A stretch of DNA of 64,000 nucleotides from Ecdyonurus torrentis (lineage: Eukaryota; Arthropoda; Insecta; Ephemeroptera; Heptageniidae). The position numbers and the translations under genes were made by a program. The notes under the pieces were generated by a model. The model searched no databases. It was not told the origin of the DNA and saw only the letters and a list, made by a program, of their open reading frames with translations. Positions 1 through 10,507 of the stretch are shown here, piece after piece; position 1 is the stretch's first letter; every line of letters starts with the position of its first letter. The stretch is taken from positions 10,052,847 to 10,116,846 of the forward strand of contig OX439133.1 in the NCBI GenBank assembly GCA_949318235.1, written 5' to 3'.

Positions 1-20
1 TTAATGTGTTTATACATATC

Positions 21-196
21 GATGATGTTGCGAACAATATGTGTAACTCGTATTTTGTCAGGCAAAGCAAAATGTGTAAGTCATTATTTGTCACGCTAAG
101 CAATATGTGCAAGTCGAGCGCCATCTCCATTACGTTCGGGAACGACTTACACATTTTGCTTAACTTGACAAAAAACGAGATGTTCGCAACATCATC
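21..196. repeat. Palindromic MITE-like element
   Basis: The two ends are near-perfect inverted copies: GATGATGTTGCGAACA at the left and TGTTCGCAACATCATC at the right. Further inside, a segment reading AAAATGTGTAAGTC is answered by GACTTACACATTTT. The centre is about 30 bases. No other copy was noticed in the window. It looks like a small non-autonomous foldback transposon. Confidence 0.6.
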
Positions 197-206
197 AATA
201 TACATA

Positions 207-260
207 TATATTTACATTGCACTCTATAAGTCTACATTTTTTGCATATTGACTTAATGTT
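207..260 (-). repeat. Fragment of LINE 3' end (same family as 12838-13963)
   Basis: The stretch containing CATTGCACTCTATAAG and TTTTTTGCATATTGACTT matches, in reverse orientation, the 3' end of the LINE copy at 63393-63720 and the start of the minus-strand copy at 12890. It is only a short remnant of the 3' region and has no coding capacity. Confidence 0.6.
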
Positions 261-1032
261 AATGCATAAGCTCATCAATACTAAATTTGTAATTTTTAAG
301 TTGATTAAGTATTTTTAATTCATTTTTGAATTTATTCATGAATTCATTCAATGGCATCATTTGTCGTTTTACAAAAATTAATTAAAAATTATTAATGAGC
401 TCAAAAATTAGAAATATGCACATCAATTGATTCAGGACAATGCCTATTTTTAGAATATGAAATAAAATTATCTTTTTCTATTTTTAGTACAGTCAACCGG
501 GGTCAAATTGAAAGGTTTTAGACACATTTTGTGTTATAACTTTAAAAATAATTTTTTGACAGAAACAAAAAAAATATATTAGGACAAAGGTCTGTTAGTA
601 CTACATAAAAAAGCTGAAATTTGAAATTTAGGCCAAACTCCCTAATTAAAAAAAAATAAAAACAGACCTTTCAATTTCGCCCCGGCAACGGGGTCAAATT
701 GAAAGGTTTCACGGTACAAATAGTTGTAGCCACCTAATTGTACATTTCAACTTTAAAACTTTTATATTATAAGCTAAAACTGTTTTTAAGTAATGTGTCT
801 TCCCTCCCTCCCCCCACCCATACCACCTATCCCACCCCCCTTCCACCCCCAATCCCCCCAGAAAAAGTTTTTTATTATTATTCAAATCTATATTTATTAA
901 ATTTCCAAATTTACATGATGATAACATTTAAATCAATAAAATTCATTACAAAATGAACAAAATGTATGTCTCATGTCAAACATATAAAATAATTTCAGAT
1001 TTAATAATGACACATACTTACAATACTGTACC

Positions 1033-1353
1033 TTAAAGGCATAGCAAACATGAAACAACATGCTAAACACAAAATGGGATCTACAAAGCTGATGATAATT
1101 TTTACCAGAATGTAAATGTGGCCTCACAAAAAAAGCTTCAAAAAAATTTAAATTATGCAACATTCCTGAATATGACATCATAAACAGGCAAAAACTGGTA
1201 TCAAAATGTTGTGCGGGTTGCATAAATCAAAATTTTCTGATTACTGCTACGGTGCTACAGTTGGGGGTTTTGAGACCAACTACCTTATTTATGCGAGCCC
1301 CATCAAGTTTTTTGTGATGTAAATGCATGTTTTCATGTGGCCTATGCCTTTAA
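1033..1353. mobile_element. TTAA-flanked palindromic element, family H (inside the pogo element)
   Basis: It begins TTAAAGGCATAG and ends CCTATGCCTTTAA. The interior matches the copies at 32025-32353 and 43026-43374, sharing blocks such as GATGATAATTTTTACCAGAA and GTTGTGCGGGTTGCATAAAT. It is nested in the pogo element, so it inserted later. Confidence 0.65.
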
Positions 1354-1439
1354 ATTGTAATATAATATTTAAAAAATAATAATAGGAGGCATTCATATAT
1401 TTACAATTCCTTAATATTGTCTTCTAGAATTGGTAGTGC

Positions 1440-2013
1440 AATCTACTTTTTGTTTTCACAAGGGTAGGGTGAGGTAAAACAGCCACAATGTCACTATGGG
1501 TTATGACTTATGACTGATATATCCCTTGCTTTAGGTTCAAAAACAGTCTTGCTTCCATTAAGGCCGAAGCAGCCGTCAATCGCTGCCTGAGCGATAACCG
1601 TGCGACAACTATCGCTGGCTCCCGATTGGCTTTGCGCAAAAAGTTAGACCAATCCTAACTCTAGCGCACTCTAACGGTCCTTGTCGCAAAAAGACCGACT
1701 GACGGCTGCGTCGGCCTTTAAGGGATTGAAATCCCATGACTTGGAGACCATCAGAGGTTCCAGTTTCTACCACACACACGTAACGGAACCAAACTGGGTG
1801 TCGGCCACTTCCACCTTGGAAGCGGGCCAAGAGGTAGCTACCAGGGGGGATCAGTCTAATTGGTGGGATGTCAGCAGCTTCTTCCTCCTCTTCTCCTGCT
1901 CCCTCATCATCATCGTTGTCATCATCATCACCTCCCTCAGAGTTACTGCTGTCGGAGCTGCTGACACCTATACAAGTTGAAACATTAATTCCAGTACATA
2001 CATAAAAGAGCAA
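1440..2013 (-). pseudogene. pogo transposase C-terminal part, interrupted by a MITE
   Basis: Read on the minus strand, 1722-2013 encodes an acidic serine/glutamate-rich linker and then IPPGSYLLARFQGG, a small domain found after the catalytic core in jerky/Tigger-like transposases. The reading is broken at 1558-1721 by a palindromic TTAA element. It resumes with SKTVFEPKARD and, after a frameshift, SDIVAVLPHPTL, which looks like the usual family C-terminus. The frameshift and the insertion make this a pseudogene. The family assignment rests on recognition of these motifs, not on a search. Confidence 0.6.
1558..1721. mobile_element. TTAA-flanked palindromic element, family F, copy 1
   Basis: The ends are TTAAGGCCGAAGCAGCCGTC and the near-complement TGACGGCTGCGTCGGCCTTTAA. 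The copy at 54481-54651 is the same element in the opposite orientation, with few differences over about 165 bases. It splits the C-terminal coding part of the pogo transposase. Confidence 0.8.
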
Positions 2014-2282
2014 GTTATATCATACCTGTGACCCCATTGCTGCTCTCACTCTTGCCAGGCACAATGTTCAGGCGACTCCTGCGCTTCTTCTGGGGTGGTG
2101 GCTTGCCAAAACCTCTTTGCTCCTTGCAGAAACTGATGAGAGCTTGATTGGTCTCTGATTGAAATTGTTAGGATCATCTTGTTGACCAGGGAGATGCTCC
2201 AGTAGCTCACTTAAGTTGTATGGTACAATCTCCTGTAGCTCTAAATGCAATGCACTGAGGATATTGGCTTTGATCTTGTCGC

Positions 2283-2394
2283 CTGTGTTCATTTTTTTGT
2301 TCTTTTTTCTTTCTTTTCTTTTTTTTTTTTTTTTTTTCTTTCTTTTCTTTTCTTTTCTTTCTTTCTTTCTTTTTTTTTTCTTTCTTTTTTTGCT
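2283..2394 (-). repeat. Purine-rich tail (A/G on minus strand)
   Basis: About 110 bases of pure T/C on the plus strand (AAAGAAAG type on the minus strand). Its position at the 3' side of the tRNA-like sequence at 2400-2790 suggests it is the tail of a minus-strand retroposon inserted in the pogo transposase. The lysine- or phenylalanine-rich open frames here are artefacts of the repeat. Confidence 0.55.
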
Positions 2395-2399
2395 TGCTT

Positions 2400-2790
2400 G
2401 CCATATTGTGTTATCGTGCCACACCAATCCCAGTCCCAGTCAAGACATTGTCTTATCGACAAGTAAGGACTTTCCAAATTAATGGAAAAGCACACACGGG
2501 CCAGCCACGGCCTAAGTACAAAGCCCCGCATTCGCCATGACAGCCTAGAGAAACCGTGGAAACATCTAGGCAGGCTGGTCGGTGCAATCACATCAATCAT
2601 GCACCTCCCGAATGCTGTGCGTTGTCATGGAATGCATGTAAACATGCATCGTGCAATGCATTGTGCTCTCACACTTCAAGTACGGACCCAGCAGTGGCTC
2701 GAACCTATACTCGGTGAGGAGTACAGAGTTACAAGTCAGCTACCTTCAACACTTGGCCATACCAACTCGGTATGCATTCTAAAGTCAAGT
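2400..2790 (-). mobile_element. Probable tRNA-derived SINE
   Basis: On the minus strand the sequence at about 2700-2765 has an A-box-like TGGCCAAGTGTTGAAGG followed about 45 bases later by a B-box-like GGTTCGAGCC, the internal RNA polymerase III promoter pattern of tRNAs. It is followed by an unrelated body and a purine-rich tail. It cuts the transposase just after the residues LLDFRM. I see no second copy and could not define a target duplication, so the boundaries are approximate. Confidence 0.45.
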
Positions 2791-3065
2791 AAATTCAATG
2801 GGTATCCCCAATCCGAAGCAATGAGGATACAGTCAAATAAGACAGTTTCCTCCGTCTCCGTGAGAGCAGTCTGTCCTCCGTTCTTCTTGGTGTGCTTGCC
2901 AGTTAACTTATTGTGCAATATCCCTAAAGGTATTCTGTACAATATGGATGCATTGGCAAGAGATAATTGACCAGACTGTACATTTTCCTTTGCCTGGTTG
3001 AGAAATAGTTCAGTGTAGTTTTTATAGGATCGCTTGCCTGGTTCTTTCTTACGTTGCCGGGGCAT
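2736..3065 (-). pseudogene. pogo-type transposase N-terminal DNA-binding region (truncated)
   Basis: It starts MPRQRKKEPGKRSYKNYTEL, typical of the psq/CENP-B type helix-turn-helix at the N-terminus of pogo, jerky and Tigger transposases. ASILYRIPLGILHNKLTGKH follows as the second helical part, then a segment ending in WGYPLNLLDFRM. After that the frame runs into the inserted SINE and stops. Only about 90 residues of a protein that normally exceeds 400 remain. The methionine at 3063-3065 was chosen because MPR-K/R is the usual family start. Confidence 0.7.
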
Positions 3066-3636
3066 TTTGTATACCACATGGACCTGAAATATATGCAAAT
3101 CAATATCTCATATCAATATCAAGTATCTTAAATAAATTATTTAACAGATTTTGTAAAATAAAAATGAATATTTTAAGATTTTCGAGAAAACGGCAATCTG
3201 TATGTTAACAATACAACCTTTCAATTTGACCCCGGAGAGCCTTTCAATTTGACCCCGGAGGAACTTAACACTCCTAAAATTTTAACTAATGAACCCATTA
3301 ACAAAAAAATTGGTGTGAGTGTTCACAAGAACATTTGTGGCAAGTTACATACTGTAAGAATATTGAAAATAGTTTTACTTACCCTGTGGAGTCCTTATTT
3401 CTGGAGCTTCATTTTTTGCACAAAATTTCTTTATTCTCTAAAAAAATTATTTTTCACCAAAAACACATGCTATTGTGTCTAAAAATAAATTAAAACGAAA
3501 GATGAATACCTACATCATCTATTAATATAATTTTTTGTCACGAAAACCGCCAAGAAATTTTAAAATACAACTTTAAATGTTCACTTTGCTACCTTTCAAT
3601 TTCGCCCCGGCCTTTCAATTTGACCCCGGTTGACTG

Positions 3637-4214
3637 TATTCCTTGTTTTTGTTTCTTTTGTAGATTTGTGCCAAAAGGTACTTATTACCTCCATGCTAGC
3701 ATGATTATTCACCAATGTATAGGAAATTACTTTAAGTCAGGGCCACAATTAAATTGGAAGCATGATTTCCAGCCCTGTGGTTGGCTAAAATAGGCCACAC
3801 CAACAAAACTGACCAATTGGAGAGCTTAAAATCAAGCTTCTGGTTTTATTGTGGTCAGCACATTACTAAAGTAAGGCCAATACTGATTTCCTCTAATAAA
3901 CCATTCTACCTGTTTTAGTTACAAAAAGCAATAGAGAGAATAATACAGAAAATTTAGCCTACTAAAGCGTGAGTTATTATTATTATTATATTCCATGATT
4001 TAAGCAGTGAGCTAAAAAACCCATTAAGTACGTATTTATAAATAAAGCTCTTAAGGGGAACTACTCTGTGCACCCATGCTAATAAAACCCAATAAAATTG
4101 TATGGGTTTCTTGTGTTACATAATTCCTAAATGTACCTATTACCCATGGCTTACTACATAAAAAAAATATATTTAATATTATATACCCAAAAACTTCTTT
4201 GATACCCATGCTAT
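3637..4214. other. Gene-free stretch
   Basis: AT-rich sequence between the pogo element and the large palindrome at 4215. No open frame with coding character and no repeat recognised elsewhere in the window was seen. Confidence 0.5.
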
Positions 4215-4609
4215 TTAAAGCCCTTGTCAACTTACTTTTTTATCATTTAGAATACTAGATTGATAATTACCATACCTTATTATCCATGATTTAGACACCA
4301 ACAGGTTAATTTTGTATTTATTTTCTTTTATTTTACTTTTTGCGGTTATATCACGTATCTGACGTCACAATGAACAGTTTCGATCAAATGAATAGTTACC
4401 ATTTAAACTCGATGTTTTTTACCGCGTTAAATTTCGTTCAATTTTGCAACCTTGTTTATGATTATTCATTGAACTCTATATTCTCAATCAAATCTATATT
4501 CAAATTCATTGAGTCTATATATTGTAATAGTTGACAAAGACACCACAAGAAGTCACCTGTGATGCACTCAGGTAGACAATCTGGCGGGTAAATATTTTGC
4601 TTGCTTGCT

Positions 4610-4652
<43 letters not shown>

Positions 4653-5351
4653 GAAATGCTTTCAAGTATTTGTTTGATAACAAGTTTCGAACTATTTTCT
4701 TACCAAATTGCTGTCATTACAAATCATATTGATATAAATGATAAAAAAAAATTTAATTTTAATCTCTTAATCGGGCAAATCGGTAAGTCAGCAGTTATTT
4801 TGAAACATAAAAAAAAACATTAAATGCATTTCTTAGAAGAGAGAGAGAGAGAGAGAGAGAATGAGCAAGCAAGCAAGCAAAATATTTATCCGCCGAATTG
4901 TCTACCTGAGTGCATCACAGGTGACTTCTTGTGGTGTATTTGTCAACTATTACAATATATAGACTCAATGAATTTGAATATAGATGTGATTGAGAATATA
5001 GAGTTCAATGAATAATCATAAACAAGGTTGCAAAATTGAACAAAATTTAACGCGGTAAAAAACATCGGGTTTAAATGGTAACTATTCATTTGATCGAAAC
5101 TGTACCGATGAGGTCGTGATAGGGGTAAATAACTTGAGGGAGGGGCTTAAATTTATCACATGACCAGAGCAGTGACTCTGATTGGCGGCAGTACATTGTG
5201 ACGTCAGATACGTGATATAACCGCAATAAGGAAAATAAACAAAAATAAATACAAAATCAACGTGTTGGTGTCTAATTCATGGATAATTATGTATGGTATT
5301 TATCAGTCTAGTATTCTAAATGATAAAAAAGTAAGTTGACAAGGGCTTTAA
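4215..5351. mobile_element. Large TTAA-flanked palindromic element, family B, copy 1
   Basis: The left arm (4215 to about 4645) and right arm (about 4838 to 5351) are inverted copies over more than 400 bases. The ends read TTAAAGCCCTTGTCAACTTA and the complement. The inner ends of the arms are a CT run on the left and a GA run on the right, so the whole can fold into one long hairpin. The right arm has an extra block (about 5100-5200) with a GTGACGTCAGATACGTG segment shared with the copy at 51855-52239. No transposase is present. The short open frames inside are mirror images of each other, not genes. Confidence 0.8.
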
Positions 5352-5681
5352 GTTTCAATTTATTATTCTTTTTATTTATTGCTGTCAAAAAAAAAAGTGT
5401 CTTTTGCACTCAAAACATGTTTCCTCTACTTGTTATTGATGTTCAAATTAGCATAGTAGAACATTTATAAATTAAATTTATAAAAATTTATATCAAGACA
5501 CTGCTAAAAAAAAAAAAAAAAAAAAAAAAGTAACTTGGCGTGAAATGAAAATAAACAAGTGAAGCAGCTAGTGTCATATTTTTTATGTTGATAAGTTTTT
5601 GTTTTTTTCACATCCACTTACTATCTACAAGTCCTGTGGTGCATGCAGTTATTAAATTGAAATTTTGATATTATCAATAAC

Positions 5682-5716
<35 letters not shown>

Positions 5717-5778
5717 ATTTGTTATTTGATTTTTTAACAGCAAATTACATACTCGTATTTTTTTTTCTCTCTCCTTTG

Positions 5779-5825
<47 letters not shown>

Positions 5826-5860
5826 CACCACCTTAATTTTATTTTAACAGTAACCTTCTG
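5352..5860. repeat. AT-rich spacer with three poly(A) runs
   Basis: Runs of 20 or more A occur at about 5503-5529, 5685-5712 and 5787-5821. Nothing else with coding or structural character was seen. Confidence 0.5.
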
Positions 5861-6176
5861 TTAAAGGCATAGAACACCTTGAACAAAAAAGTTGAGTAAT
5901 ATCCTAACAAACCTGAAAATCAATGTTGATTTGGCCGGAGTTATTGATTTCTAATTTATTTTCCATTCACAAAATGCCGCTGCCGGTCACTGACGTCACA
6001 GCTTGCCCGGTTTACTTGCACGTGGACCAGGCGAGCTGTGACGTCAGTGACCGGCAGCGGTATTTTGTGAATGGAAAACAAAGTAGAAAGCAATGACTCC
6101 GGCCAAATCAACGTTGATTTTCAGGTTTGTTAGGATATTACGCAACTTTTTTGTTCAAGGTGTTCTACGCCTTTAA
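5861..6176. mobile_element. TTAA-flanked palindromic element, family C, copy 1
   Basis: The ends are TTAAAGGCATAGAACACCTT and the near-complement AAGGTGTTCTACGCCTTTAA. The arms pair through to a centre around GCACGTGGACC. Both arms carry TGACGTCA. Four further copies lie at 14741, 22894, 51574 and 58105. Confidence 0.85.
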
Positions 6177-7415
6177 TAATCTTATCTGTAATACCCATAA
6201 ATACCCAATATACCCATGCTACTGATCCAATATATAAATATTTAAAAATGTATCTTATAATGCAAAAACTGAGAGCCTTTATTAAGTTGGTTGGCAAGCT
6301 CAGTCATTGTTATCCTCATTATTTAAATATATTGCGCAATATTTATATAGGAGACGAAAAATAAGAAGTCATCATAGCCACCATATAGTAACCAACACCA
6401 ATATAATATTACATTAGAAAAATATTAGCTTCCAGAGTTATAGAGTTGTGCAACTTTTATTAAAATTTTAAAACAATGTTGATAAAAGTGAATTTTAATG
6501 TTAATTTTTACACCAATTATGTTTTTTTATTACTTATTCTATTTTTTTAGTAATACTAAAAAGAAATATATATATATTTTTAATGGTTATTAATTATTAT
6601 TAGTATTACTTTTCTCAAAGTTGCCAAAAAAATATACGTATTTAAAACATAAAAATTTAGCTTGATATTCTAATATAATATAATTTATAAACAATGGAAG
6701 CCAATACTTTACATAAAATAATGTTAGTAACGCCCAGAAAAAAATAATAAAAAATTACTCTACACTAATTTCTGGATTAAAAAATTATCACCACATTACT
6801 AGCAAGGTATATAACTGTGAATAAAAAGAAAATATTTGAAAACAGATTTACACCATTTAGTCTGCTAAAACTACAATACCATTAGCTTTAGATGTAATGA
6901 AAAAAAAAAAAAAAAAAGTTTAGAATTTGCAATAACAACCTATTTAGGGTATTATTAAGAGCATTATAATTGCATTTTAACAACAAAATTAAAAAAAAAT
7001 ATAGAATTAGATCTCTAAGGGGGGGGGGGGATTCTAAAAGAGCTATATTTTTTTCCCCCTTAGATACCGCAAGGGGTGATAAAAAATATTTTGCCAATAT
7101 TTATAGTCCATATTAAGATGTGTAAAATAATTTAATTTATACCTATTTAAAATAACATCAAAAATGTAACATTTGTTTTACAAAAGCTCTAAAAAAAATT
7201 GTAAATTTATAAAAAATTAAGCTCTTATCAAAACATTAAAAAAAAGTTAGAGAGAAAGAGAGAGAGGATCTAAATGAAATTAAAAATTATCACTATGATT
7301 ATTGCTTTGAGTATTTAAAAAAAGGTGTTTCTAAACTACCTTTTACCTTTTATTCACAGTTAATACCAAAATACAAATAACCTTATTTTACTCAAAATAC
7401 AAAATCAATTCTTAC
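6177..7415. other. Probable intron sequence, no gene seen
   Basis: AT-rich sequence with several A runs and a G run near 7020. It lies downstream of the last recognised exon of the minus-strand RGG/proline-rich gene, so it is probably intron. No further exon of that gene was identified here. Confidence 0.4.
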
Positions 7416-8983
7416 CATTCCCGGTGGAGGTCCAGGACCCATCATTCCTGGATGTGGTGGCATACCATGAGGTGGCATGGGACCCCAGTTAGGGTCAAAT
7501 GGTGGTGGTCCCCTAAATCTACCCCTGGGTCCTCCAAAGTGAGGTGGTGGAGGAGGAGGACCTCTGAATGGTGGTCCTCTTGGTCCAAACCCACGACCAC
7601 CTCGGAATCTAGGTGGGGGGCCTCCAGGGTGACCTGGTGGGGGGCCACGAGGTCCGAAATCATGTGGTCCACCGCGACCTCTGTGAAAAATAATAAAAAT
7701 CGGAATAGTGAATCAAATCGGGTTTAGATTATTCATATAAATTATGAAAATAAAATAATAAAATAAAAAAAACGAAGATTTCTGTTTGACATTAAGATGA
7801 TCCCCCCCCCCCCCCCCCCCCCCCCGTCACGTTCTCCCGAGTATTTTCTTCAAGGTATTTCATAGGTCAAATATGCGCTTTGCATACTGCGCATCTGCTA
7901 GGTTTAGCGGCTTTAGCATGATTTGCGCTGACGCTATCAAAAATAGACATTCATTCTGTCGTTTTTTTTTTTTTTTTTTTTTTTTTCCAAGTATTTTTTT
8001 TATTACATTCTGATGTAAAACACTTGCTTCAGCTATTTTTATCAAGGAAAGTGAGAGAGAATAACAACTGATGCAGCGAAATGCAAACAATGCGAAAGTT
8101 CTAAAAATAAATAATACATTATATAAAAAAATATATACATACGAAAACAAAAAATATGTATACGATACCAGACATAACGATGTCCTTCAAGTTAAAAATT
8201 GTCTCAAACATTTAGGGAAAAAAAAAACGTGACATGCAACCTAATTTATCATGAAAAAACAAACATCAATCATGAAAATAAGCAAATTATAAAACTTGCT
8301 ATAACAAAATATTAGCATAAAAGCAGCAAGAAATTATGAATTACAGTAGACGCCTGCAGAAGTTTTAAGAAAAAAAAATGCTGAAGCAAATTTTAATAAT
8401 TATAATACCTTGATACAAATAAATTAAAATAAAAAGTGTCGGAAACATGAAATCCGAGTTAAAAGTAAATAATTTCAGAAAGAAAAAAAAAAACAAAAAT
8501 GTACACGCTGATGAAGCTCTGATCACAGAATGAAAGTAAACAAAAATTTCACGAACGCCACTATGAATGCTGTACTAAAATAAAATGAGTAAAAGCTGTA
8601 AAAGGAACACAAAATACAGACAAAAAAAAATAAAACGGGAGAAACAACCTTCGCATTCTTGCAGCTGCAGTCCACTAACAATTATAACTGCACAGAGTAT
8701 AGTACAACAATAGAAGTATATAAGCTTCAACAATGCAAGATCGCACCTTGTACCTGCTTGTAAAGTACACAAATAACTCTATTCTAAACTGCCACGACGG
8801 GAGAACGTGATTTAGTCATAAATAAGCCTTTTTTCTTATATTATATAACACGTACGTGAGCACTTTTTGTTAATTATTTTTTATTATTATTTCTTATCCA
8901 TTTTTGTGGTTGTTTTAAATTTTGATGTTTGCCTTGAAACAATATGACGAAAATAATAAGAAATTGTATACAATTTATGTCGT

Positions 8984-9014
<31 letters not shown>

Positions 9015-10475
9015 GTAACTTACACAAATAATACGTAATAATTATGCTAGCCTGACTTTAATAATGCTTCTTACCGACGATAAAAAAAAAATAATAAAAG
9101 GTTGAAAGCACGTTAAAGTTTGCCTAGATGATCTCTCCTTTAAATTTTTTTGTAAACTAGGTTTTCTAAAAAATAAATAAATGTGTTTCTCCCCATAAGC
9201 GTAATGTTAATTATTATTATTTTTTTTTTTTTAACGCGCCTCTCATTGGTGCTACGTCACCGCCGGTACAAAACATTGCTAAACATAATTTTAGCACCAT
9301 TAAAATTTACATCATATAGCAAAAATATTTATGCTATAAACGCATCCAAACAACAACAAAAATGACTGTATATTTTGAATTAGCAAAGTTTAGATAATTA
9401 TGTATACTGAATAAATGATAAATAAAATGTTGAGCCGACAGGCGATAAATATCGCCAGTTAATACTTATAAGATAGTAGTTCTACAAAACTAGTCGATAA
9501 GGCGTGTAAAATATCAGTTTTAAAAATTACAAAAAAAAAAAACTAACATTATTATTTTACAAGCGGTAATAATTACGTACAATTTATTCGTTGCCCCCCC
9601 CCCCCCCCCCTCGTGTCTATACACAGAGTTACAAGAGTACACTTGATTAGGATTGAATTGTTTACCACATTCGAACTCCACTAATAATTTTCTCAAAACA
9701 AAAGCAAACAAACAAAAATTGAAAAATTGCAGTATTATTTGAATGATAAAAATTTCCATCTGGATCGAGTGTACACAAATCACACATAAAATACATAAAT
9801 ACAAAGTTATCTTACCTGAACATTCCTCCACGTCCTCTGCCCATATTTCCTCTAAATCCTGAACCTTCATCTCCATCATCCTTGGGGTCAAAATCATGAT
9901 CATCTCCTCCCATATCGTCCATACACTTGGCCTCACCAACGAGGCCTCGGCTCAAACCTATATAACAACAAACAAAACAAAACATTTTGATTAAAAAAAC
10001 AGTTAAAATACGACAAATTAGGCCTCCTCGTCAACTTTATTTTTTTTTTTATCCTAAACTCGAAAAAAAAATGAAGATCACCCAATAGGATCGCGCATTA
10101 AGGGAGGGTTGGGGGTCAAGGTATCAGGAATAGGTTGTATGCGCATGACGTCACACTGAAAACTTATTCAACTTGTAAACAACATCAATGCTCTCAGAAA
10201 TATTATAAAGTACTTTTGAACTCGTAAAATGTGTCAGTGTTTCTTACCAGTCCATGCTATTTAGTGCTTACATATGGCGTCGACTTTTATATGAATGCAA
10301 CTATTCTATACGAAAAAAAAAAAAACTAGCATACAAATGGACAAATTTTTATTTTTTATTATTAGGCTTGAAACATGTAGTCGTGCATCTTGTATGCGTA
10401 TGTAATTTAAATTTGTCAGTGTTACTGTAACTGCAGTAGTTTTCTCAACATTCTAAAAATGCTTAAAGTGCCCCC

Positions 10476-10507
<32 letters not shown>

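Larger units (their letters stand above)
490..3636 (-). mobile_element. pogo/Tigger-type DNA transposon, decayed and multiply invaded
   Basis: The termini are perfect inverted repeats: CAGTCAACCGGGGTCAAATT at the left and its complement ending at 3636, each flanked by TA. A CAGT-type end with a TA target duplication is usual for the pogo branch of Tc1/mariner. The motif CTTTCAATTTGACCCCGG or its complement recurs as subterminal repeats near 663-705, 3219-3261 and 3593-3636. Inside, on the minus strand, lie transposase pieces (N-terminal 2736-3065, middle about 2160-2290, C-terminal about 1440-2013). These are separated by a tRNA-derived SINE, a purine-rich tail, and two TTAA-flanked palindromic elements. 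No DDE catalytic core survives, so this copy cannot move itself. Confidence 0.8.

Noticed and set aside
2680..2770. A functional tRNA gene on the minus strand
   Set aside because: A- and B-box-like motifs are present, but the acceptor and anticodon stems do not pair well; a tRNA-derived SINE is more likely.
7442..7727. Two open frames overlapping the RGG/proline-rich exon
   Set aside because: Out-of-frame readings of a GC-rich exon; the in-phase reading fits the splice sites and the other two exons.
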